DNA of 13,236 nucleotides from Zoogloeaceae bacterium. GTDB taxonomy: Bacteria; Pseudomonadota; Gammaproteobacteria; Burkholderiales; Rhodocyclaceae. Shown piece by piece: positions 1-7,026 of the stretch. The number at the start of each line of letters is the position of its first letter. Position 1 is the first letter of the stretch. The translations under genes were made by a program, and so were the position numbers. Location: NCBI GenBank assembly GCA_015657735.1, contig SSSX01000736.1, positions 1 to 13,236 of the forward strand. The letters are read 5' to 3'. The notes beneath the pieces are model-generated. The model was not told the origin of the DNA. It saw only the letters and a program-made list of their open reading frames with translations, and searched no databases.

Positions 1-1
1 C

Positions 2-685
2 CGCGAACAGATTGCGGCGCTGCTGCCGGACGATCTCGAGGTCACCGACAGCACCCAGTGCCTGGCCGTTTTCGCCGACTGGTGTTCGGCTGCCGACAGC
101 GACCCCCGCCTGCTCAACGATCCGCGGCGCGGGCAATACCTGGAAGTCTTCATCATCATCCCGACGCGGGTAAAGGGCCAAACCACCGGTCGCATACCCT
201 ACATCTGGGTCGATAACGAAGTGGCCCAGGCCCGTGGCCAGGTGCAGGGGTTTCCCAAGAAAAAGGGCGATATCCACATGAGCCGCGCGGTGGCCTTCGG
301 CCGCGGCGGCCCCAAGCGCGAAGCCGGCCACACCTTCGTCGGCACCCTGTCGGCCATGGGCCGGCTGTTGATGCGCGCCAGCGTCACGCTGACCGAAGCG
401 GTGCCGCTGACCCAGCTGCCGCCCCTGCTGCTGGCGCCGCAGATTCATACCCGCTATCTGCCCAGCCTCGATCCGGCAACCCCGCCCGAACACCGGCACT
501 CGATGAACGACGTGACCGGCGTCGAGGCAGGTCAGGCGATGGCCGGGACCGCCAGCCTGGAATTCCTGGCGTCCGAGCACGAGGAACTGGCCGACGTCGG
601 CATCACCCGCGTCGGCAAGGGCTACATGGTCAGCATCGCGATGACCCTGACCGGCGCCACGACGATTCCGGCCAAGCCGCTCTGA
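2..685 (+). CDS. Acetoacetate decarboxylase-family protein (5' end outside window)
   Basis: The gene is open from the left edge in frame 2 and ends at TGA, leaving 227 visible residues; the start lies upstream. The diagnostic stretch is a W-V-D-N-E segment followed by GFPKKK (codons around 248-265). This matches the acetoacetate decarboxylase family, in which a lysine of the GxPKK motif forms a Schiff base with a keto substrate. The upstream YLEVF may hold one of the conserved acidic residues, but I could not align it. Characterised members decarboxylate acetoacetate to acetone; other members of the superfamily act as aldolase-dehydratases on pyruvate and aldehydes, so the reaction here is open. 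The CoA-ligase gene starts 25 nt downstream, implying one transcript. A 2-oxo or 3-oxo acid substrate fits the dehydrogenases further on. The family call is firm; the substrate is unknown. Confidence 0.85.
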   Translation, partial: REQIAALLPDDLEVTDSTQCLAVFADWCSAADSDPRLLNDPRRGQYLEVFIIIPTRVKGQTTGRIPYIWVDNEVAQARGQVQGFPKKKGDIHMSRAVAFGRGGPKREAGHTFVGTLSAMGRLLMRASVTLTEAVPLTQLPPLLLAPQIHTRYLPSLDPATPPEHRHSMNDVTGVEAGQAMAGTASLEFLASEHEELADVGITRVGKGYMVSIAMTLTGATTIPAKPL

Positions 686-710
686 CAGACGCGGAGAGGC
701 AGGTATCGAC

Positions 711-2348
711 ATGAACACCAGGATTCTCAAACCCAGCGACTCGGCCTACGGCTACCCGCTGCTCATCAAGCGTCTGCTGACCTCCACGCAACGCGTGGAG
801 GAACGCAACCAGATCGTTTCGGGCCGGCAGCGCTTCAGCTACCGGCAGCTGAACGAACGAATCTGCCGCCTGGCCAACGCCTTGCGCGCGCAGGGCATCG
901 GCCCCGGCGATACCGTCGCGGTGCTGGACTGGGACAGCCACCGCTACCTGGAATGTTTCTTCGCCATTCCGATGATCGGGGCGGTCCTGCACACCGTCAA
1001 TATCCGCCTCTCGCCGCAGCAGATCCTCTACACCATGAACCACGCCCAGGATGATCTGGTGCTGGTTCACGACGACTTCCTGCCGATCATCGACGGCATC
1101 AAGGGGCAGCTCGAAACCGTCAAGGGTTATGTCCGCCTCACCGACGTCGACACGCCGCCGGAAGCCCCCTTCGCGACCGCCGGCGAGTACGAAGCGCTGC
1201 TCGCCGAGGCCGCCGTCAGCTACGACTTCCCGGACTTCGACGAGAATTCGGTCGCCACCGCGTTCTACACGACCGGCACCACCGGCAACCCCAAGGGCGT
1301 CTATTTCAGCCACCGGCAACTGGTGCTGCACACCCTCAATCTGGTCAACACGCTGCTTACCCGCAACGCCGGCGACCCGCTGCTGGACCACGACGGCGTC
1401 TATATGCCGATCACCCCGATGTTCCACGTCCACGCCTGGGGCATTCCGTACGCGGCGACGATGATGGGCATCCAGCAGATCTACCCCGGCCGTTACGAGC
1501 CGAACAGGCTGGCCCGTCTGATCCGCGAAGAAGGCGTGACCTTCTCCCACTGCGTGCCGACCATCCTGCAAATGGTTCTGCAGTCCGCCGAAGCCGCCAG
1601 CACCGACTTCAAGAACTGGAAAGTGATCATCGGCGGCAGCGCGCTGACGCCCGGCCTGGTCGAACAGGCGATGACCCGGGGCGTCGATATCTTCAGCGCC
1701 TACGGCATGTCGGAAACCTGCCCCCTGCTGGCGATCACGCGCATCACCCGCGAGCAACGCGGGCAGCCGATGGCCGAACAGATCGCCTGGCGCGTCAAGG
1801 CCGGCATTCCCAGCGATCTCGTCGACATCCAAATATGGGATTCAAACGGCACGCCGCTGCCGCACGACGGCAAGAGTGCCGGCGAAGTGGTCGTCCGCGC
1901 CCCCTGGCTGACCCAGAGCTATCTCTTTGAACCGGACAAGGGCGCGGAGCTGTGGGCCAAGGGCTGGCTGCACACCGGCGATGTGGCGAGCATCCACCCT
2001 GACGGCTGTATCGAGATCAAGGACCGGATCAAGGACGTCATCAAGACCGGTGGCGAATGGATTTCGTCGCTGGAACTGGAACGCCTGATCAGCACCCACC
2101 CCGGTGTCCACGCCGTCACGGTGATCGGCATACCCGACGAACAGTGGGGAGAACGCCCCTGCGCACTGGTGATTTCCAGGACTGCCGAGTGCAGCGCGCA
2201 GAGCATCGTCGATCACCTGCAGCAGTATGTCGCCGGCGGTGCGATCAACAAGTGGGCGATTCCCAAGGAAGTCAGGATCGTCACCGAGATTCCGACCACC
2301 AGCGTCGGCAAGATCGACAAGAAGCGGATTCGCGCCCAGCTGACATAA
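711..2348 (+). CDS. AMP-forming acyl-CoA synthetase (medium-chain acyl-CoA ligase type)
   Basis: This 545-residue enzyme of the ANL superfamily activates a carboxylic acid with ATP to an acyl-adenylate and then transfers it to CoA. The core motifs are all present: the P-loop YTTGTTGNPKG at 186-196, YGMSET at 331-336, HTGD at 421-424, the hinge region DRIKDVIKTGGEWIS at 438-452, and the adenylation lysine in SVGKIDKK near 534. The GGEWISSLELE form resembles AlkK-type medium-chain fatty-acid CoA ligases more than FadD. An aromatic or branched acid is possible and cannot be excluded by eye. The length is normal for the family. A purine-rich GGAGAGG around 693-699, with AGG at 701-703, precedes the ATG. 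It lies 25 nt after the decarboxylase-like gene and 43 nt before the D-hydroxyacid dehydrogenase, so it is probably in the same operon. Confidence 0.93.
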   Translation: MNTRILKPSDSAYGYPLLIKRLLTSTQRVEERNQIVSGRQRFSYRQLNERICRLANALRAQGIGPGDTVAVLDWDSHRYLECFFAIPMIGAVLHTVNIRLSPQQILYTMNHAQDDLVLVHDDFLPIIDGIKGQLETVKGYVRLTDVDTPPEAPFATAGEYEALLAEAAVSYDFPDFDENSVATAFYTTGTTGNPKGVYFSHRQLVLHTLNLVNTLLTRNAGDPLLDHDGVYMPITPMFHVHAWGIPYAATMMGIQQIYPGRYEPNRLARLIREEGVTFSHCVPTILQMVLQSAEAASTDFKNWKVIIGGSALTPGLVEQAMTRGVDIFSAYGMSETCPLLAITRITREQRGQPMAEQIAWRVKAGIPSDLVDIQIWDSNGTPLPHDGKSAGEVVVRAPWLTQSYLFEPDKGAELWAKGWLHTGDVASIHPDGCIEIKDRIKDVIKTGGEWISSLELERLISTHPGVHAVTVIGIPDEQWGERPCALVISRTAECSAQSIVDHLQQYVAGGAINKWAIPKEVRIVTEIPTTSVGKIDKKRIRAQLT

Positions 2349-2391
2349 CGCCAGCAAATCGATCCGGCACCACGCATAAAGGACATCAATC

Positions 2392-3324
2392 ATGAGCAAA
2401 CCGATCATCCTGGTCATCCGCCAATTCCCGACCCCCTTGATGGCGGCCCTGCAGCAATTCGGCGACGTCCGCCTGCTCGACCCGGCCGCCACCGCGATAG
2501 CGGAAGGCGACATCCTGGTCTCTTCCGGGGTCGACCCCGTGCGAGCCGCGCTGATCGAGCGCCTGCCGGCCTCGCTCCGGCTGATCGCCAACATCGGGGT
2601 CGGCTACGACAACATCGACCTGGATGCCGCCACCCGGCGCGGCATCGCCGTCAGCAACACCCCGGTCGTCACCGAGGACACCGCCGACCTCGTCTTCGCG
2701 CTGCTGCTGGCGACCTGCCGCCGGCTGAGCGTCAGCGAGCGCCATCTGCGCAGCGGCAACTGGGCCGCCGGCGCCTCCCAGCTGGGTCAGCGCGTCCACG
2801 GCAAGCGCCTCGGCATCATTGGTTTCGGCGCCATCGGCCAGGCCGTCGCCCGGCGCGCGCGCGGCTTCAACATGTCGATTCTCTACCACGGTCCGGCGCA
2901 AAACCCCGAGGCTGCCGCCGCGCTGGATGCCCGTTTCTGCCCGACGCTCGAGGAGCTGCTGCGCGAATCCGACATCGTTTCGCTCAACTGCATCCTCAAC
3001 GCACAGACCCGCCACCTGCTGAACGCCGAAACCCTGGCCATGCTCAAACCGGGCGCGTTGCTGATCAACGCCGGACGCGGCCCGCTGATCGACGAGAACG
3101 CGCTGGTCGACGCGCTGCGCGCCGGCAAGCTGGGCGGCGCCGGCCTGGACGTTTTCGAATTCGAGCCGGCGGTGACGCCGGCGCTGCTGGAGTTCGACAA
3201 CGTCACCTTGCTGCCCCATATCGGCAGCGCCACCGGCGAATGCCGCATGGACATGGCGCGCCGCGTCTGCGCCAATATCGGCCAGTTTCTGCAGCATGGC
3301 GCGCCGCTCGACCGCTGCAACTAG
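2392..3324 (+). CDS. D-2-hydroxyacid dehydrogenase (NAD(P)-dependent, glyoxylate/hydroxypyruvate reductase-like)
   Basis: This 310-residue member of the D-isomer-specific 2-hydroxyacid dehydrogenase family reversibly reduces a 2-oxo acid to a D-2-hydroxy acid. The dinucleotide-binding loop is GFGAIGQ at 144-150. The catalytic triad is visible as Arg229 (NAGRGPLIDE), Glu258 (DVFEFEP) and His276 (LLPHIGSAT). The N-terminal substrate-binding segment NIGVGYDNID at 67-76 is typical. After the second beta strand the sequence reads YHGPAQ with no obvious acidic residue for the NAD ribose, so NADP use is possible; this is inference. AAGGA precedes the ATG. The neighbours are a CoA ligase and an FMN-dependent dehydrogenase of opposite stereochemistry, which suggests a catabolic role rather than a role in photorespiration-like glyoxylate metabolism. 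The exact 2-oxo acid is unknown. Confidence 0.9.
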   Translation: MSKPIILVIRQFPTPLMAALQQFGDVRLLDPAATAIAEGDILVSSGVDPVRAALIERLPASLRLIANIGVGYDNIDLDAATRRGIAVSNTPVVTEDTADLVFALLLATCRRLSVSERHLRSGNWAAGASQLGQRVHGKRLGIIGFGAIGQAVARRARGFNMSILYHGPAQNPEAAAALDARFCPTLEELLRESDIVSLNCILNAQTRHLLNAETLAMLKPGALLINAGRGPLIDENALVDALRAGKLGGAGLDVFEFEPAVTPALLEFDNVTLLPHIGSATGECRMDMARRVCANIGQFLQHGAPLDRCN

Positions 3325-3351
3325 CCCACGCCCGATAGCGAAGGAGTGCCC

Positions 3352-4539
3352 ATGAGCATTTTCTACGTGACGCCGGTGACGGCCGAGGACTACCGGCGCC
3401 GTGCCCGCCGCTTCCTGCCGCGCTTCCTGTTCGACTACATCGACGGCGGCGCCAACCGCGAGAGCACGCTGGGCTACAACGTCAGCGACTTCGAGCAGTA
3501 CCGGCTGATCCAGCGCGTCATGAAGAATGTCGACAATGTCGACAGCAGCACCGTGCTGGCCGGCCACCAGGCTTCGATGCCGATGGCGCTGGCGCCGGTC
3601 GGCATGGCCGGCCTGTTCGCCCGGCGTGGCGAAACCCTGGGCGCACGCGCCGCCCAGCGCATCGGCATTCCCTTCACCGACTCGACGATGGGCGTCTGCC
3701 CGGTCGAGGAGATTCAGGCCGCCATCCGCCAGCCCTTCTGGTTCCAGCTCTACATGCTGCGCGACCGCGAAGTGGTGCAGGCCCTGCTCGCCCGCGCCCG
3801 GGCCGCCGGCTGCGACACGCTGGTATTCACGGTCGACCTGCCCGTACCCGGACTGCGCCTGCGCGATTTCCGCAACGGCATGGTCGGCACCGGCCTGCCG
3901 GGCAAGCTTTCGAAGATGGCCCAGCTGCTTTGGTCCCCCCGCTGGCTCCTCGACGTCGGCATCAACGGCAAGCCGCACTGCCTCGGCAACCTGAGCGAGT
4001 TCGTCTCCAACCCGAACGACCTCAACGCTTTCAAGACCTTCGTCGAAACGCAGTTCGACCCCACCGTCACCTGGAAGGACATCGCCTGGCTGCGCTCGAT
4101 CTGGCCGGGCAAGCTGCTCATCAAGGGGGTGATGGAAGTCGATGACGCGCAGGCGGCGGTCGCCGTCGGCGCCGACGGCGTGATCGTCTCCAACCACGGC
4201 GCCCGTCAACTGGACGCCGTGGCCTCGAGCATCAGCAAGCTGCCGGCGATCGCCCAGGCGGTGGGTGCGCAGACCGAGGTCTACCTCGACGGCGGCGTAC
4301 GCAACGGTCTGGACGTGCTCAAGGCGGTGGCCCTCGGCGCCCGTGGCGTGATGATCGGCCGCCCGTGGATCTGGGCCATGGCCGGCGGCGGCGAAGCCGG
4401 CCTGGACAATCTGCTCGGCCTGTTCCAGCAGGAGATTCGGGCCGGCATGGCGCTGCTCGGGGTCAATCGGATCGACGAGGTCAACCGCGATGTGATCGAG
4501 TTGGCCAACGCGCATGCCCAAGGCAAGGCCGGCCTGTGA
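3352..4539 (+). CDS. FMN-dependent L-2-hydroxyacid dehydrogenase/oxidase (LldD/MdlB family)
   Basis: This 395-residue TIM-barrel flavoprotein oxidises an L-2-hydroxy acid (lactate, mandelate, glycolate or similar) to the 2-oxo acid. Visible family elements are the N-terminal FDYIDGGAN (27-35) with its active-site tyrosine, FQLY (131-134), the TVDLPVPG loop (160-167), the FMN-contacting Lys258 in LLIKGV, the catalytic SNHGARQLD with His282 and Arg285, and the phosphate-binding DGGVRNG (313-319) and IGRPW (335-339). I chose the ATG at 3352 because AAGGAG at 3341-3346 gives ideal spacing; a GTG at 3346 would lie inside that ribosome binding site. No signal peptide or clear transmembrane segment is seen. 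A direct link to the respiratory chain, as in LldD, is plausible but not shown. It follows the D-specific dehydrogenase by 27 nt, so the pair could handle both enantiomers. Confidence 0.92.
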   Translation: MSIFYVTPVTAEDYRRRARRFLPRFLFDYIDGGANRESTLGYNVSDFEQYRLIQRVMKNVDNVDSSTVLAGHQASMPMALAPVGMAGLFARRGETLGARAAQRIGIPFTDSTMGVCPVEEIQAAIRQPFWFQLYMLRDREVVQALLARARAAGCDTLVFTVDLPVPGLRLRDFRNGMVGTGLPGKLSKMAQLLWSPRWLLDVGINGKPHCLGNLSEFVSNPNDLNAFKTFVETQFDPTVTWKDIAWLRSIWPGKLLIKGVMEVDDAQAAVAVGADGVIVSNHGARQLDAVASSISKLPAIAQAVGAQTEVYLDGGVRNGLDVLKAVALGARGVMIGRPWIWAMAGGGEAGLDNLLGLFQQEIRAGMALLGVNRIDEVNRDVIELANAHAQGKAGL

Positions 4540-4573
4540 CTCGCGGCGGCGTCATCCGCGGGCGGTCTGACCA

Positions 4574-4599
4574 GCCCCGCCATCCGGGGCGCCGTTTTT
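4574..4599 (+). terminator. GC hairpin followed by a T-tract (possible terminator or attenuator)
   Basis: In the 100-bp gap after the FMN dehydrogenase gene, GCCCCG (4574-4579) pairs with CGGGGC (4585-4590) across a 5-nt loop. TTTTT follows at 4595-4599. The T-tract starts 4 nt after the stem, which is looser than a classic intrinsic terminator. The GGCGG at 4561-4565 could instead pair with CCGCC at 4577-4581, which would break the first stem. Partial read-through into the DUF1330 gene is likely. Confidence 0.35.
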
Positions 4600-4639
4600 C
4601 AGGGTGCAGCATTTTTTCGACACGACAGAGGTAAAGCCA

Positions 4640-4927
4640 ATGAGTGCATACGCTATTTTTGATGTCGAGATCTACGATCTCCCGCGCTATCAGGAATTCA
4701 TGGCCAAAGTAAAGCCGGTCATCGAGTCCTGCGGCGGCAAATATCTGGCCCGAGGGGGCGCGCACAAAGTCTACGAGGGGGACTGGATTCCGCGCCGGAT
4801 CGTCCTGTTCGAATTTCCCTCGATGGAGGCGCTCGAGGCGTTTTACTACAGCGACGTCTACCAGGGACTGAAATCCATTCGCGACGAGTGCAGCTCGGGG
4901 CGCGTCGTCTCCGTCGAGGGCCTCTGA
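4640..4927 (+). CDS. DUF1330 family protein (small ferredoxin-like alpha/beta fold)
   Basis: This 95-residue protein begins MSAYAIFDVEIYD. It shows the DUF1330 signature: a GGKYLARGG strand-turn (about 34-42), then EGDWIP (47-52), a FEFPS segment, and a YYSDVYQGLKSIR helix near the end. The family has a dimeric ferredoxin-like barrel fold related to antibiotic-monooxygenase/EthD domains. Its biochemical role is not established, though members often sit in degradation clusters. I chose the ATG at 4640, preceded by AGAGG about 7-8 nt upstream; a GTG at 4604 would add 12 residues outside the family and start in the hairpin region. It is followed after 40 nt by the SDR gene, so the two are probably co-transcribed. 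Confidence 0.85.
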   Translation: MSAYAIFDVEIYDLPRYQEFMAKVKPVIESCGGKYLARGGAHKVYEGDWIPRRIVLFEFPSMEALEAFYYSDVYQGLKSIRDECSSGRVVSVEGL

Positions 4928-4967
4928 CAAGGACGCCATTCACACGCTTACCCAAGGATAAAGCCGC

Positions 4968-5747
4968 ATGAATCTGAACCTGCACGGCCGCAAGGCCATC
5001 GTCTGTGGCGCCTCCAAAGGCCTCGGGCGCGCCTGCGCCCTGGCGCTCGCCGAGGAAGGTGTCGACCTGGTGATCAACGCCCGTAACGCCGACGCGCTGC
5101 AACACACCGCCGACGAGATCCGCACCCGGACCGGCGTCGCGGTGCACGCGATCGCCGCCGACATCACCACCGAAGCTGGCCGTGCCGCAGTGCTGGCGGC
5201 ATGCCCTGCCCCGGACATCCTGGTGACCAATGCCGGCGGCCCGCCTCCGGGCGACTTCCGCAATTGGGATGAACGGGCCTGGCATGACGCGCTGAACGCC
5301 AACATGCTGACGCCGATCTTTCTGATCAAGGCGGTGGTGGACGGCATGCTCGAACGTGGCTTCGGCCGCATCGTCAATGTCACCTCGTCGGCGGTGAAGG
5401 CGCCAATTTCGATCCTCGGCCTCTCCAATGGCGCCCGCAGCGGCCTGACCGGTTTCGTGGCCGGACTGGCGCGCGAGACCGTGGCCCGAAACGTCACCAT
5501 CAACAATCTGCTGCCCGGCTCCTTCGAGACTGAGCGCTTCACGTCCACCGTCGAGTCGTACGCGAAGAAACTGGGTGTCGGCGCCGACCAGGTCCGCCAG
5601 CAGCAAATGCAGGCCACGCCGGCGAAACGCTTTGGCGACCCCGCCGAATTCGGCGCCCTGTGCGCTTTTCTTTGCGGCACCCAGGCCGGCTTCATCACCG
5701 GCCAGAATCTGCTGCTCGACGGCGGCGCCTATCCGGGCACTTTCTAG
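4968..5747 (+). CDS. SDR-fold oxidoreductase-like protein with non-canonical active site (SNGAR replaces YxxxK)
   Basis: This 259-residue protein has the classical short-chain dehydrogenase layout: the cofactor loop GASKGLG at 14-20, NAGG at 88-91, the N-A-N helix segment at 110-112, the catalytic-position serine Ser140 (VNVTSS), and the C-terminal ITGQNLLLDGG. Aligning LARE at 167-170 with FabG places Ser153 and Arg157 (SNGAR) where the catalytic Tyr and Lys of YxxxK normally stand. The protein is therefore either a divergent SDR subgroup with different chemistry or a non-catalytic relative. Databases would probably label it 3-oxoacyl-ACP reductase, but that activity should not be assumed. 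AAGGA precedes the ATG, and the DUF1330 gene ends 40 nt upstream. It is the last gene of the catabolic cluster, with no clear + strand terminator after it. Confidence 0.88.
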   Translation: MNLNLHGRKAIVCGASKGLGRACALALAEEGVDLVINARNADALQHTADEIRTRTGVAVHAIAADITTEAGRAAVLAACPAPDILVTNAGGPPPGDFRNWDERAWHDALNANMLTPIFLIKAVVDGMLERGFGRIVNVTSSAVKAPISILGLSNGARSGLTGFVAGLARETVARNVTINNLLPGSFETERFTSTVESYAKKLGVGADQVRQQQMQATPAKRFGDPAEFGALCAFLCGTQAGFITGQNLLLDGGAYPGTF

Positions 5748-5797
5748 CCTGCCAGGGCGAGCCCCCGCTGACCCGCACGGGCCGAAGCGGCGACAGA

Positions 5798-5845
5798 AAC
5801 GGAAACAAAAACGAAAATGGGCACTTCTATCAAAGAAGTGCCCAT
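5798..5845 (-). terminator. Intrinsic terminator of the tRNA-Arg unit
   Basis: A perfect 12-bp inverted repeat (5817-5828 with 5834-5845, loop 5829-5833) lies 13 bp past the CCA end of the first tRNA-Arg gene. Read on the - strand, the stem is followed by TTTTCGTTTTTGTTT, a good U-rich tail. On the + strand no T-tract follows, so it is not a terminator for the SDR gene. Confidence 0.85.
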
Positions 5846-5858
5846 CGTCGTATCTAAC

Positions 5859-5935
5859 TGGCGCGCCCGGCAGGATTCGAACCCACGACCCCTTGGTTCG
5901 TAGCCAAGTACTCTATCCAACTGAGCTACGGGCGC
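5859..5935 (-). tRNA. tRNA-Arg (anticodon ACG), copy 1
   Basis: The 77-nt gene on the - strand folds as a full cloverleaf: acceptor GCGCCCG pairs with CGGGCGC, the anticodon arm is CTTGG-CTACGAA-CCAAG with anticodon ACG, and the T-loop is TTCGAAT. The discriminator is G and CCA is encoded (complement of tgg at 5859-5861). The ACG anticodon, expected to be A-to-I edited at the wobble position, reads CGU, CGC and CGA. It is identical to the copy 95 nt upstream in transcription order and is probably cut from the same precursor, since I see no separate promoter between them. Confidence 0.97.
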
Positions 5936-5996
5936 TGCAACCACACACGTTCAACTTTCCGGCAAACCGGCGGCGGGCCTGGCCCACCTGCAGTTG

Positions 5997-6020
5997 AAAA
6001 GAGCCGCATCGAAGCGACTC
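5997..6020 (-). terminator. Weak hairpin with T4 after tRNA-Arg copy 2
   Basis: On the - strand, GAGTCGC (6020-6014) can pair with GCGGCTC (6007-6001) across a 6-nt loop, with one G-T pair, and TTTT follows. The short T-run makes full termination doubtful. It may instead be a processing hairpin between the two tRNAs. Confidence 0.3.
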
Positions 6021-6030
6021 TGCTTGAAAC

Positions 6031-6107
6031 TGGCGCGCCCGGCAGGATTCGAACCCACGACCCCTTGGTTCGTAGCCAAGTACTCTATCCAACTGAGCTA
6101 CGGGCGC
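6031..6107 (-). tRNA. tRNA-Arg (anticodon ACG), copy 2, promoter-proximal
   Basis: This 77-nt gene is identical base for base to copy 1, including the ACG anticodon and the encoded CCA (complement of tgg at 6031-6033). It is the first gene of the two-tRNA unit on the - strand. A TATAAT box lies only 15 bp ahead of its mature 5' end, giving a leader of roughly 8 nt. Confidence 0.97.
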
Positions 6108-6121
6108 GCTGAAAGACCGCC

Positions 6122-6150
6122 ATTATATACACCCTCGCGGAAAATGGAAG
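6122..6150 (-). promoter_or_regulatory. Sigma-70 type promoter of the tRNA-Arg pair
   Basis: On the - strand a perfect -10 box TATAAT (6127-6122) lies just ahead of the tRNA. At 17-bp spacing the -35 position reads CTTCCA (6150-6145), only 3 of 6 matches. The bases after the -10 box, GGCGG, form a GC-rich discriminator, as in stringently controlled stable-RNA promoters. The predicted start is near 6115. Confidence 0.65.
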
Positions 6151-6171
6151 CCCTTCGTCGCATTTCGCTGT

Positions 6172-6200
6172 TTTTCGCCGGCAACGGCGTGGGCGATAAT
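6172..6200 (+). promoter_or_regulatory. Possible promoter of the alpha/beta hydrolase gene
   Basis: GATAAT at 6195-6200 matches 5 of 6 bases of the -10 consensus, with TTTTCG at the -35 position (3 of 6) and a 17-bp spacer. Transcription would start near 6207, about 28 nt before the ATG. The -35 box is weak, so this is tentative. Confidence 0.3.
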
Positions 6201-6234
6201 CAAACCCCCGCCAAAAATGCTCCGGAGCCCGTCC

Positions 6235-7026
6235 ATGAAAACCCTGCGCATCCTCGACACGGACCTCGAAGTCGTCCGCCTCGTCTCGGCCCATCCGCGG
6301 CCGGGCGCCCCGGCGATGGTCTTTCTGCACGAGGGGCTCGGCTCGGTATCGCTGTGGCGGGATTTCCCGCAGCGGGTCGCCGACGCCACCGGCTGCGAGG
6401 CGATCGTCTATTCGCGCTACGGCTACGGCCGGTCGACGCCCCGCCGCGGCGAGGCGCGCACCCTGCGCTACATGCACGACGAAGCGCTGCACGCGCTGCC
6501 GGCGCTGCTCGACGCGCTGCAACTCGAACGCCCCTTCCTGTTCGGCCACAGCGACGGCGGCAGCATCGCGCTGATCAACGCCGGCGGCACTCCCCGCCCG
6601 CTGTCCGGCGCCATCGTCATGGCGCCCCACGTGCTGGTCGAGGATGTGACCATCGCCGGCATCCGCGCCGCCGGCGAGGCCTGGAAGCATACCGACCTGC
6701 GCGCCCGCCTCGGCCGCCATCACCTCAACGTCGAGTCGGTGTTCACCGCGTGGCTGGACATCTGGCTCGACCCGGTATTCCGCGCCTGGAACATCGAGGA
6801 ATACCTGCCGGCCATCCGCTGCCCGCTGATGGCGATCCAGGGCGAGGACGACGAATACGGAAGCATGGATCAGATCGACCGCATCGCCCGCCAGGCGGCG
6901 GACGTCGAACTGCTCAAACTGGCCGACTGCCGCCACTCACCCTACAAGGACCAGCCCGACGCCGTCATCGAGGCCGTTGCCGGGTTTGTCGCGCGGGTGC
7001 TCGACGCGCAGGACAGCGCCGGTTAG
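6235..7026 (+). CDS. Alpha/beta hydrolase
   Basis: This 263-residue alpha/beta hydrolase is probably an esterase or acyl hydrolase acting in the cytosol. The nucleophile elbow GHSDGG (104-109) has Ser106. The oxyanion-side motif FLHEGLGS (30-37) follows the third strand. The acid is probably Asp205 in GEDDEYGS and the base His234 in DCRHSP. No signal peptide is seen. I chose the ATG at 6235 because GGAG at 6224-6227 has 7-nt spacing; the in-frame ATG at 6217 lacks a ribosome binding site. The gene stands alone after the divergent tRNA promoter. Its TAG overlaps the TAA of the convergent HD-GYP gene by 4 nt. The family is clear; the substrate is not. Confidence 0.88.
   Translation: MKTLRILDTDLEVVRLVSAHPRPGAPAMVFLHEGLGSVSLWRDFPQRVADATGCEAIVYSRYGYGRSTPRRGEARTLRYMHDEALHALPALLDALQLERPFLFGHSDGGSIALINAGGTPRPLSGAIVMAPHVLVEDVTIAGIRAAGEAWKHTDLRARLGRHHLNVESVFTAWLDIWLDPVFRAWNIEEYLPAIRCPLMAIQGEDDEYGSMDQIDRIARQAADVELLKLADCRHSPYKDQPDAVIEAVAGFVARVLDAQDSAG

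Noticed and set aside
630..1832. A 400-residue - strand frame opposite the CoA-ligase gene
   Set aside because: It is antisense to a gene with all ANL motifs, and has no ribosome binding site or recognisable domain.
3346..3351. A GTG start giving two more residues for the FMN dehydrogenase
   Set aside because: The GTG overlaps the AAGGAG ribosome binding site that is well placed for the ATG at 3352.
2386..4521. A 711-residue open frame on the - strand opposite the two hydroxyacid dehydrogenase genes
   Set aside because: It is antisense to two clear enzyme genes, has a biased Gly/Ala/Asp/Arg make-up and no family motif. Long antisense frames are expected in GC-rich DNA.
5817..5845. The strong hairpin as terminator of the + strand catabolic cluster
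   Set aside because: No T-tract follows it on the + strand. The T-rich tail is present only on the - strand, after the tRNA.
5748..5997. A + strand frame running from the SDR 3' region through the first tRNA
   Set aside because: Its peptide includes the reverse complement of the tRNA and is explained by the RNA gene on the other strand.
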